From assembly GCA_026707325.1 (NCBI GenBank), contig JAPOXA010000143.1, positions 1-56,550 of the forward strand: DNA of 56,550 nucleotides. The letters are read 5' to 3'. This DNA is from Acidobacteriota bacterium (GTDB taxonomy: Bacteria; Acidobacteriota; Thermoanaerobaculia; Multivoradales; Multivoraceae). Position numbers and translations under genes: made by a program. Position 1 is the first letter of the stretch. Each line of letters begins with the position of its first letter. Positions 6,779 through 14,122 of the stretch are shown one piece after another. The notes under the pieces are model-generated. The model ran no database searches. It had not been told where the DNA came from and saw nothing but the letters and a program-made list of their open reading frames with translations.

Positions 6779-9601
6779 TCAGCTCTCCTCGTGCAGCGTC
6801 ACGACCCCCGCATCGCCATCGACGCTGATCTCCTGCCCAGGTGCCACCCGCTGGGTGATGTTGCCCGTCCCCACAACCGCCGGAATGCCGTACTCCCGCG
6901 CGACGATCGAGCCATGCCCCAGAATGCCGCCGATGTCGGTGACCAGGCCCGAGGCGTGAGCGAACAGCGGCGTCCAGGCGGGGTTCGTCATCGGGCACAC
7001 GAGGATGGAGCCGGATCGCATCCGGTCGAACTCGGGCGGCGACTTGATCAGGCTCGCCGGCGCGGTGACGGTGCCGGGACTCACGGGGACGCCGCGCAGC
7101 GTGGAGCTGTTCGGGTCGTTGCGGGCCTGGGTCTCCTTGAAGGCGATCGACGGATGCTCGCTCGCCTCCGGCGGCACGGTGCCCGGCGGGTGAAGACGCT
7201 TACGCGCTTCCCGAAGCTCCCGGCGTTCGGCGGCGAGCGCGCCGAGATCGGGCCTGGCTTCGCTGCGCGCGCGGGCCTCGATCGCCTCGCGGATCTCGTC
7301 CGTGACGCAGAAGTAGATGTCGTCCGGCCGCGTGAAGGTACCGGCCTCGACCAGGCGCCGCCCCAGCTCCGCCGCCAGCGGGCGCAGCACGGGCCAGGCG
7401 CTGCCGAGGTAGAACATCGTCTCCTCGCGGATCGGGTAGAAGAGGTAGGTAAACCAGAGGCGGAAGCGGAACTGCCAGTACTCCAGGCCGTCGAGCAGCT
7501 CTTCGATCCGGGCGAGCGCCTCTTCCTTCTTGCGGCGCGCATCGATGTCGTGCCGCTCCGGGCTGTAGTCGCGGTTGGCGACCATCGTCTTCAGCGTGGC
7601 GAAGAAGGCGGTCGGATCCTCGCTCTGCGGCGGCTCCACGAAGTCGAGCGTGTAGCCCTGGTGCCCGAAGGTCTGGAGGTAGTCGTCGATCGCCTCGAGC
7701 GCCGGGCCGCTCGCCGGATGCTCCTCGAGCGCGGCCATGAGGCGTGAGGCCGGGGTCACCATCACGAGTTCCCACAGCGACTCGTCGGCCCGGATGCGCC
7801 TGGCGACCTCGTAGATCGCGTCGTTCGCTTCCATCGTCTTCGACTTGAAGCCGCTCAGGAACTGGCCGCTCGTGAAGTGGTGGTCGGGCAGCGTCTCGCG
7901 CAGGAAGCACTGGAGCTGGTCGTCCGTCGACTTGGCGACCCCGAAGGTGTGCCCGGTGTCGTTCGACCAGTAGTCGCCCTCGGCGATGCCCAGGTCGACG
8001 ATGCCCTCGAGCAGGGTCTCGTCGGACGCCATGGCCGGATCGACTTCGCGCCATTGGCCGGTGATTCGGAGCAGGCGCGGCACCGTCTTTTCCCGCCACT
8101 TCCTGAGCACGCCCTCGTTCCACTGGGTGCGATTGAAGGCGATGTAGGTCGGGTTCCTGCTCTCGGGCATGGTCACCCGCTGCGCCAGGGAATCGCCCAG
8201 TTTGGCCGAGGCTGCCCAGGCGTCGAAGGCGCGGCCGTCCTCGTCGCTGAGCGCATTCCGAAACAGCTTCAGGTCGTGCTCCGCCATCTCCAGGTTCTCC
8301 GCGGGGGAGTCCTTGCGCCGCTCGGCCATGGCCCGTTCGGCGGCCTCCAGTTCGTCCTCGGTCGGCTTGCTGATCTCCCTGTTGTTGCCGTCCGGGAAGA
8401 GCATTTGCCAGTCGCCGCGCTGGTAGGCGAAGCCGTGCATCGTGACGAAGACCGGGCCGCCGCCAACCATCATGCTCTTGCCCTTGCGGGCCTTCTCGAG
8501 GCCTACGGTCAGGTAGAGCTCTTCGAACAGCGGGCAGATCGGGTCGGGGATGTTCTCGACGATCTGGCGGCGCGTCAGGATCCGGGCTGGAGGAGTCGGC
8601 ACCCACTCGACCTCGATCGGCTGCGGGGGCAGGTTCGTGATCGGCCGCGACTGCAGCAGGTACAGCTTGCCGCCGGAGATCGCCCACTCGATGTCCTGGG
8701 GCACGCCGTCGAACTGAGCCTCGACCTGGCCGCCCAGCTCGACGAGCTCGCGGATGGCCTCCGGCGACAGGGACGAACGGCCCCGGTCGGCCTCGTCGAT
8801 CTCCTCGAGACGGGTGCCCTGGTCGCCGTCCTGGACGATCCGCTGCTCCTTGGCGCCGATGATCGTCTCGGTGGCTTCGCCGGTCGCGGGGTCGACCACG
8901 TAGGTGTCGGGCGTCACCTGGCCGCCGACGACCGCCTCGCCGAGGCCGAAGCTGGCGTTGACGATCGCCTCGGAGCGTTCGCCGGTCGCCGGATTGGCGG
9001 TGAACAGGATGCCCGAGACCTCCGACGGCACCATGATCTGCACGACGACGGCCATCGCCACCTTGCCCTGGTCGATGCCCATCTGGTGGCGGTAGGCGAT
9101 CGCGCGCGGCGTCCACAGCGACGCCCAGCAGTCGCGCACCGCCGCGACCACGGCGTCCTCGCCGCGGACGTTGAGGTAGGTGTCCTGCTGGCCGGCGAAG
9201 GACGCTTCCGGTAGGTCCTCGGCGTTGGCGGAGGAGCGCACCGCCACCGGAGGGTTCGCGGGCTTGAGCGCCCGGTATGCCGCGGCGATCTCGGCGGCCA
9301 CGAGGTCGGAAAGTGCCGGCGCGGCCAGGAGTTTCTGGATCGCCGCCGATGCCCGGTCGAACGAAACGGCGCCGTTCACGAGTTCGGGCTTCGCCAGCTC
9401 CACGATCCGTTGCTGCAGATCGTTCGTCGCGACAGAGGACCGGTAGGCGGCCGTCGTGACGTGGAAGCCGCCGGGCACCGCAAAGCCGGCGTTCGCCGCC
9501 CGCGCCAGCGAGCGGCCCTTGCCGCCCAGGAGGTCCAGGTCGTCGTCGCGGGTATCGAGCGGCCGAACGAACGTCGTGGTCGCAGCGGAAGGCTGGTCCA
9601 T
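6779..9601 (-). CDS. PEP/pyruvate-binding dikinase, rifampicin phosphotransferase-like
   Basis: 940 residues starting at ATG 9601, five bases after the stop of the SDR gene. The N-terminal third is the ATP-grasp PEP/pyruvate-binding domain (LGGKGRSLARAANAGFAVP near residue 25; AVRSSANAEDLPEASFAGQQ; later DIEWAISGGKLYLLQSRP). A long middle region follows. The C-terminal phosphohistidine domain is complete (DIGGILGHGSIVAREYGIP, catalytic His in GHG). The protein ends soon after it, with no C-terminal PEP-binding TIM barrel, so it is not a PEP synthase. The layout ATP-grasp / substrate domain / His domain matches rifampicin phosphotransferase-type dikinases, which transfer a phosphate from ATP to a small molecule. 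The middle domain decides the substrate and I cannot assign it. Confidence 0.85.
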   Translation of the reverse strand: MDQPSAATTTFVRPLDTRDDDLDLLGGKGRSLARAANAGFAVPGGFHVTTAAYRSSVATNDLQQRIVELAKPELVNGAVSFDRASAAIQKLLAAPALSDLVAAEIAAAYRALKPANPPVAVRSSANAEDLPEASFAGQQDTYLNVRGEDAVVAAVRDCWASLWTPRAIAYRHQMGIDQGKVAMAVVVQIMVPSEVSGILFTANPATGERSEAIVNASFGLGEAVVGGQVTPDTYVVDPATGEATETIIGAKEQRIVQDGDQGTRLEEIDEADRGRSSLSPEAIRELVELGGQVEAQFDGVPQDIEWAISGGKLYLLQSRPITNLPPQPIEVEWVPTPPARILTRRQIVENIPDPICPLFEELYLTVGLEKARKGKSMMVGGGPVFVTMHGFAYQRGDWQMLFPDGNNREISKPTEDELEAAERAMAERRKDSPAENLEMAEHDLKLFRNALSDEDGRAFDAWAASAKLGDSLAQRVTMPESRNPTYIAFNRTQWNEGVLRKWREKTVPRLLRITGQWREVDPAMASDETLLEGIVDLGIAEGDYWSNDTGHTFGVAKSTDDQLQCFLRETLPDHHFTSGQFLSGFKSKTMEANDAIYEVARRIRADESLWELVMVTPASRLMAALEEHPASGPALEAIDDYLQTFGHQGYTLDFVEPPQSEDPTAFFATLKTMVANRDYSPERHDIDARRKKEEALARIEELLDGLEYWQFRFRLWFTYLFYPIREETMFYLGSAWPVLRPLAAELGRRLVEAGTFTRPDDIYFCVTDEIREAIEARARSEARPDLGALAAERRELREARKRLHPPGTVPPEASEHPSIAFKETQARNDPNSSTLRGVPVSPGTVTAPASLIKSPPEFDRMRSGSILVCPMTNPAWTPLFAHASGLVTDIGGILGHGSIVAREYGIPAVVGTGNITQRVAPGQEISVDGDAGVVTLHEES

Positions 9602-9606
9602 CGATC

Positions 9607-10383
9607 TCAGTTCCAGAACCGGTCCAGCCGCGTCCAGGACCGGATCGGAATCACCTCGCCGGTGAGCAGGTCGGACGCCGGCGAGGCGAGGAAGAGGCAG
9701 AGGTCGGCGACGTCTTCGGGGTCGGGCGGTCGCTCCAGGCGGGGCACGGGCGTGCCGTCCTCCTTCTCGGCGGGCTGGATGACGCCCCACTTCACCATCG
9801 CGGGCGTTGCGATCAGCCCGGGCGCCACGCAGTTGACCCGGATGTTGTGCTTCGCCCACTGGAAGGCCAGGTTGTTGCTCAGGCTGATCACGCCCGCCTT
9901 GGCCGCCGAGTAGTGGAGCATGCCGGGGTGGCCTTTGGTGCCCGCCACCGACGAGATGTTGATGATGTTGCCGCTCTGCTGCTCGATCATCTGCTTCCCG
10001 GCGGCGATGCAGCACAGCCAGGTGCCGGTCAGGTTCAGGTCGACGATGCGCTGCCACTCGTCGTAGGGCGTGTCCTCGGGCATGCGCGGCGTGGCGCCCC
10101 CGCCGGCGTTGTTGACCATGACGTCGAGCCGGCCGAATGCGCCGACGGTCTCGGCGATCAGCCCGTCCACCTGGTCGGGAACCGTGATGTCGCAACCGAC
10201 CGCCATGGCGGTTCCGCCGCCGGACTCGATCTCGCCGACGACGCCGTCCAGGTTCTCCTTCTTGCGCGACGCGACGACGACCCTGGCGCCGGCCTCGGCG
10301 TAGGTCCTGGCGATGCAGGTGCCGATGCCTCCGGCGCCGCCGGTGACGATGGCCACGCGATCCGTCAGGTCGAGCTTGCTCAT
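9607..10383 (-). CDS. SDR-family NAD(P)-dependent oxidoreductase
   Basis: 258 residues with all classical short-chain dehydrogenase features: cofactor loop TGGAGGIG near residue 15, NNAG near 92, catalytic Ser in NISSVAG, and the catalytic pair in HYSAAKAG. After the active site comes NNIRVNCVAPG-type sequence and a C-terminal tail ending in DRFWN. It is a soluble cytoplasmic alcohol or keto-group dehydrogenase of unknown substrate. Its ATG (10383) overlaps the TGA of the cytochrome gene by four bases, and the dikinase starts six bases after its stop, so the three form one operon. Confidence 0.92.
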   Translation of the reverse strand: MSKLDLTDRVAIVTGGAGGIGTCIARTYAEAGARVVVASRKKENLDGVVGEIESGGGTAMAVGCDITVPDQVDGLIAETVGAFGRLDVMVNNAGGGATPRMPEDTPYDEWQRIVDLNLTGTWLCCIAAGKQMIEQQSGNIINISSVAGTKGHPGMLHYSAAKAGVISLSNNLAFQWAKHNIRVNCVAPGLIATPAMVKWGVIQPAEKEDGTPVPRLERPPDPEDVADLCLFLASPASDLLTGEVIPIRSWTRLDRFWN

Positions 10384-11429
10384 TCCTTCACACGTCCAGT
10401 CGGGATGCCGCTGCCCGCGCCGTCTCCGGGCGTTCCGGGAACGATGCGCGACTCGCAGCCGCCGCCCGGCGGGATCAGCCAGTCGCAGCCCGGCGTGTTG
10501 GCCGGCCCCTGGTCGTGGCAGGCGAGCAGGGCCGCGTAGTCGTCCTTCAGGCTGCCCGGCCGGCGCGGCGGCATGAAGCCGTTGACGTGGACCTGGCCCG
10601 CTTCGAACAGCCGGGCCGTCCGGGTCGGAGCCCGGTGGCAGTCGAGACAGGCGTTGCCTTCGATGTACGGCGTCCGCAGGTCCCAGTGCGTTCCGCCGAC
10701 TACCCAGTAGGGCGCTTCAGGATCCACCCATCCCGGAAGGACGGCTTCACTGGGGTTGGACGGCAGCCTGGCGCCGTCGATCCAGGGGTCGTGCAGGAAG
10801 GCGTTGTTCTGGTGGCACTGGGCGCACTGGACGCCGGGCGGCGGCGGAATCCAGGCACGGTCGAACTCGTCGTCCTCGGGACCGGGCAGTTTCCCGGCCA
10901 GCAGGCCCCGGTCGTCCATGTGAAGGTACTCCCTGGCCTGTATGAGGTCGCCCTTCCCGTCCGGCGACTCGAAGAAGCAGGTCGCGCCCGTCGTCTTGTT
11001 GTGTCCGATCATCTGGACGGAGGAGATGCCCCTTGCGAAGAGCTCCCGGCCGGCGGAGCGGCAGAACCAGGCCCATACGACGTCGTCCAGCGGGCTGCCG
11101 TCGGCGGCCTTGCCCTGCGCCCTGCCGATCCGCGAGCCGACGTTGCAGTTGCCCTTGAAGTCAGGTGTGTCGCACTGGCGGTAGCCAGGGCTCTCGAAGA
11201 CCTCGACCCCGTCGACGTGGATCGGGATGCGCACGCCCGTGCCGCAGTCGACCGTCGGCGGCACGCCGACGTGCGGCAGGCACATCGCGGCGTACTCGGA
11301 CGCCTTCTCCGGCATCGTCTGCGCCTTGCCGCCCGGCACGCAGGCGTCCTGGGCCACCATTGCGGGCTGCGCCAAAACCGAGAGAAGCGCGGCCGCGACG
11401 GCCCATGAAGAGATCGCTCGAAGCTCCAT
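10380..11429 (-). CDS. Exported dihaem c-type cytochrome-like protein
   Basis: 349 residues. Start at ATG 11429, with AGGGAGG six bases upstream. A signal peptide (SSWAVAAALLSVLAQPAMVAQ) directs it to the periplasm. Two CxxCH haem-binding motifs are present, CAQCH near residue 220 and CLDCH near 270. Further cysteines (CVPGG, CLPHVG, CDTPDFKGNC, GGGCES) may form disulfides. I do not recognise a named cytochrome family; Met or His distal ligands cannot be assigned. It is the first gene of an operon with the SDR and dikinase genes, an unusual mix of periplasmic redox and cytoplasmic enzymes. A candidate TetR operator lies 37 bases upstream. Confidence 0.8.
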   Translation of the reverse strand: MELRAISSWAVAAALLSVLAQPAMVAQDACVPGGKAQTMPEKASEYAAMCLPHVGVPPTVDCGTGVRIPIHVDGVEVFESPGYRQCDTPDFKGNCNVGSRIGRAQGKAADGSPLDDVVWAWFCRSAGRELFARGISSVQMIGHNKTTGATCFFESPDGKGDLIQAREYLHMDDRGLLAGKLPGPEDDEFDRAWIPPPPGVQCAQCHQNNAFLHDPWIDGARLPSNPSEAVLPGWVDPEAPYWVVGGTHWDLRTPYIEGNACLDCHRAPTRTARLFEAGQVHVNGFMPPRRPGSLKDDYAALLACHDQGPANTPGCDWLIPPGGGCESRIVPGTPGDGAGSGIPTGRVKE

Positions 11430-11465
11430 CCGATCCTCCCTGTTCCGGCCGCCAGTGTACCGAAC

Positions 11466-11482
11466 TTGTAACAGTGTCTCAA
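11466..11482. promoter_or_regulatory. Candidate TetR operator, copy 2
   Basis: TTGTAACAGTGTCTCAA, a palindrome of pattern TTG-nn-ACA-n-TGT-nn-CAA, 37 bases upstream of the cytochrome gene. On the opposite strand it shares ACACTGTTnCAAGTT (14 of 15 fixed positions plus one variable) with the site at 3193-3209 between the TetR gene and its divergent neighbour. A regulon link is inferred from this match. Confidence 0.5.
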
Positions 11483-11493
11483 CTTGGGATCTG

Positions 11494-11613
11494 TCGGTGC
11501 GCCGGCCTGACATCCGACCGCCCGCTGACGGGCGCTCGGACTGTGACGCGGCTGGCGCGAGGACGCGCCAGCCGGGTTCTGGCCGGCATCCGGCGCGCAG
11601 CGCCGGCTTCCGG
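11494..11613. repeat. Palindromic element, long-arm subtype
   Basis: It begins GGTGCGCCGGC and contains hairpins CGCCCG-CTGA-CGGGCG and GGCTGGCGCG-AGGA-CGCGCCAGCC, then GGGTTCTGGCCGGC and a final CCGGCGC-hairpin ending CTTCCGG. The same order occurs in the copy inside the DsbA-fold gene (24504-24605) with paired substitutions in the stems. It lies just upstream of the beta-lactamase-like gene at 11650. Confidence 0.8.
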
Positions 11614-11649
11614 ACCTCTGCGGCGCCCGGTTTAGCTAACCTGCCGCGT

Positions 11650-12888
11650 GTGAATCGCCTTCTACCCGGTTGGAACGCCGGCCTCCTGCTGGCTTGCCTT
11701 CTCGCCGCACCCCTCCAGGCGCAGCCGCCCGGCGCGGCGACGGACGACCCGGCGGAGCTGATCGCGAGGATCGAGGCGCCGCGTGATGCGGGGTCGAGCG
11801 ACGACGCCGGCAAGAGCCTCGCGGAGCTGATGGAGAAGCACGGCATCTCCGCGCTCAGCGTCGCCGTCGTCGAGGACTACCGGCTGCACTGGGCCAAGGC
11901 CTGGGGCGTAGCGGACGAAGCGAGCGGCGCACCGGCCGACGCGAACACGCTCTTCCAGGCGGCGTCCATCAGCAAGACGGTGTCGGCGATGGCCGTACTC
12001 CGGGCAGTGCAGGACGGACTCTTCGACCTGGACGACGACATCAACTCGATCCTCCGCTCCTGGAAGCTCCGGGACGAAGCCGAGCTGCTCGCGGAGACGC
12101 CGGTGACGCCGCGGATGCTGCTGAGCATGACGGCCGGCACGACGGTTTCGGGATTTCCCGGCTACAAGCCCGACGTCGAACTGCCGACAGTTCCCGAGGT
12201 CCTCGGCCGCACGGGTGAAGAGACGCCCGCCAACACCAAGCCGGTCGTCGTGGGCTGGCAGCCCGGCACCCGTTACGAGTACTCGGGAGGCGGCTCGACC
12301 ATCCTGCAGCTGGCCCTGAGCGACGTGCAGGCCAGGCCGTTCGAGCAGATCCTCCAGGAGACGGTTCTCGATCCGCTCAGCATGACCCGCAGTTGCTTCT
12401 GTCAGCCGTTGCCAGCCGCGCTTCACGGCAGCGCCGCCCGGGCCGGCGGGTCGGTGACCGGCAGCGCCGCGAAGGGCAGCAAGCCACGCGCTCCCTGGCA
12501 CGTCTACCCGGAGCTTTACGCCGCGGGCCTGTGGACGACGCCGACGGACCTGGCGAAGTTCCTGATCGAGGTCCAGCTCTCGCTGGAGGGGCGCTCCAAC
12601 CGCGTCCTCACGACCGGGTTCACCCACAAGATGGTCACACCCGGAGGCGTGGGCCACTACGCTCTCGGCTTCACTACCGGCGCCGAAACTCCGCACCGCC
12701 CCGCGCCGCCCGGAGAAGCGGATCGCTACTTCGGACACACCGGCGGCAACTGGGGCTTCCGCGGGAACTTCGTCGGATCGCTCGAAGGAGGCAACGGCTA
12801 TGTCATTCTGGCCACTGGCAGCGTCGCCAACCCGGTCGTCTTCGTCGAGCTGCCGGCCCGAATCCGGGCGGCCTACGGCTGGGAGTAG
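11650..12888 (+). CDS. Class C beta-lactamase-like serine hydrolase, exported
   Basis: 412 residues. Start at GTG 11650 gives a clean signal peptide (LLPGWNAGLLLACLLAAPLQA). The catalytic SxxK is SISK in FQAASISKTVSAM at about residue 107. The second motif is YSGGGS rather than the YxN of true AmpC enzymes, and the third is HTGGN near the C-terminus. This family (Pfam Beta-lactamase) includes esterases, DD-peptidases and D-aminopeptidases; real beta-lactam hydrolysis is not implied. A second family member follows after a palindromic element, so the two may be co-expressed paralogues, though they are clearly diverged. Confidence 0.88.
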   Translation: MNRLLPGWNAGLLLACLLAAPLQAQPPGAATDDPAELIARIEAPRDAGSSDDAGKSLAELMEKHGISALSVAVVEDYRLHWAKAWGVADEASGAPADANTLFQAASISKTVSAMAVLRAVQDGLFDLDDDINSILRSWKLRDEAELLAETPVTPRMLLSMTAGTTVSGFPGYKPDVELPTVPEVLGRTGEETPANTKPVVVGWQPGTRYEYSGGGSTILQLALSDVQARPFEQILQETVLDPLSMTRSCFCQPLPAALHGSAARAGGSVTGSAAKGSKPRAPWHVYPELYAAGLWTTPTDLAKFLIEVQLSLEGRSNRVLTTGFTHKMVTPGGVGHYALGFTTGAETPHRPAPPGEADRYFGHTGGNWGFRGNFVGSLEGGNGYVILATGSVANPVVFVELPARIRAAYGWE

Positions 12889-12901
12889 CAACGTCACACA
12901 C

Positions 12902-12971
12902 CGGGTGCGCCGGCGTCCCCGCCGGCTGCCGCCGCAGGCGGCCTTCGGACTGCGCCGGCCGTTAGGCCGGC
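12902..12971. repeat. Palindromic element at the start of the second beta-lactamase-like gene
   Basis: Three hairpins in the family order: GCCGGCG-TCCC-CGCCGGC (12909-12926), GCCGCC-GCA-GGCGGC (12928-12942) and GCCGGCC-GTTA-GGCCGGC (12954-12971), preceded by CGGGTGCGC. It starts 13 bases after the upstream stop codon and runs into the region encoding the next lipoprotein signal peptide. Confidence 0.88.
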
Positions 12972-14122
12972 TCCTCTTTCCGACCGCAATCGCAACGCTC
13001 CTGACCCTCGCCTGCGCCGCACCACCGGCCCCCGACACGACCTCGACCGAAACCGAGCGGCTGTTCCAGGCGCGCCTCGACGAACTCCGCGCCGAACTCG
13101 GGTTCATCGGCGCCACCGCCGCCTTCGTCCTCCCGGACGGCAGCGAAGGCGTCGCCGCCACCGGCTACGCCGATCCCGACAACGACCTGCCGATGCGCCC
13201 CGAGAACCGCATGCCGGCCGGCAGCATCGGCAAGACGATCGCCGCCACCACCGCGCTCAGCATGGTGAACGAGGGACTTCTCGGCCTCGACGACCTGGCC
13301 TCGCGCTGGCTCGGCGACGAACCTTGGTGGACCCGCCTCCCCAACCACGAGACGATGACCCTCCGGCACCTGCTCAGCCACTCGAGCGGACTGACCGATC
13401 ACGTCTACGACGAAGCCTGGCGGCGCGAGGCCCGGTCCCGGCGCGGCCCGGCCGGCGACCCCGACGCCTGGTTCGAGCCGCGGGAGCTGGTCCAGTACGT
13501 GCTCGACAGGGAGCCCCTGTTCCCGGCCGGCGAGGGCTATGCCTACACCGACACCGGGTTCCTCGTCGCGGGGCTGATGTTGGAGGCGGCCTCCGGCGGC
13601 GCGTACTACGACGAGGCCAGGCGTCGCGTCCTGGACCGTCACGACCTGCCGCGCACGGTGGAGCAGATCGGCCGCACGTTCCCCGATCTAGCCCCCGGCC
13701 ACGTCGGTGAAGACAACCCGTTCTCGCTTCCGGCCAAGACCGCCGAGGGCGACGTGATGGCCTTCAGCCCGCAAACCGAGTGGACCGGCGGCGGCTACGT
13801 CTCCAACTCCCGCGACCTGGCCCGCTGGGCCAAGATCCTCTACGAGGAGCGCGCCCTCGACGGACCGTACCTGGAGGAGATGCTGAACTCCGGCTACCGC
13901 GGCGAAGACGCCCGCGCCACGTACGGCCTCGGCGTCTACCTGGCCGACAGCCCGCACGGCGAGCTCATCGGTCACGGCGGCTGGTTCCCCGGCTGGCGCT
14001 CCACGATGTACTACCACCGGGACGCACGGCTGGCCGTCGCCGTCCAGTTCAACCAGAACGAGCTCGACTTCCGTAACCAGGTCCGCGACGCCCTGCTGGC
14101 GCTCCTCCTCGAACGGCGTTGA
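12905..14122 (+). CDS. Beta-lactamase-like serine hydrolase, lipoprotein
   Basis: About 405 residues from the likely GTG start at 12905. The hydrophobic stretch LLFPTAIATLLTLAC ends in a lipobox with Cys37, so the protein is probably anchored in the outer membrane and faces the periplasm. Motifs: SxxK in AGSIGKTIAA, YTDTGF as the second motif, and GHGGWFPG as the third. The substrate is unknown. The start is unusual: the only start codons reaching the signal peptide lie inside a palindromic element, which then encodes the arginine-rich n-region (VRRRPRRLPP). No ribosome binding site is evident; coupling to the upstream gene 16 bases away is possible. Its TGA overlaps the TTG proposed for yejA. 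Confidence 0.82.
   Translation: MRRRPRRLPPQAAFGLRRPLGRLLFPTAIATLLTLACAAPPAPDTTSTETERLFQARLDELRAELGFIGATAAFVLPDGSEGVAATGYADPDNDLPMRPENRMPAGSIGKTIAATTALSMVNEGLLGLDDLASRWLGDEPWWTRLPNHETMTLRHLLSHSSGLTDHVYDEAWRREARSRRGPAGDPDAWFEPRELVQYVLDREPLFPAGEGYAYTDTGFLVAGLMLEAASGGAYYDEARRRVLDRHDLPRTVEQIGRTFPDLAPGHVGEDNPFSLPAKTAEGDVMAFSPQTEWTGGGYVSNSRDLARWAKILYEERALDGPYLEEMLNSGYRGEDARATYGLGVYLADSPHGELIGHGGWFPGWRSTMYYHRDARLAVAVQFNQNELDFRNQVRDALLALLLERR

Noticed and set aside
6779..9601. Annotation as phosphoenolpyruvate synthase
   Set aside because: The protein ends just after the phosphohistidine domain and has no C-terminal PEP-binding TIM barrel.
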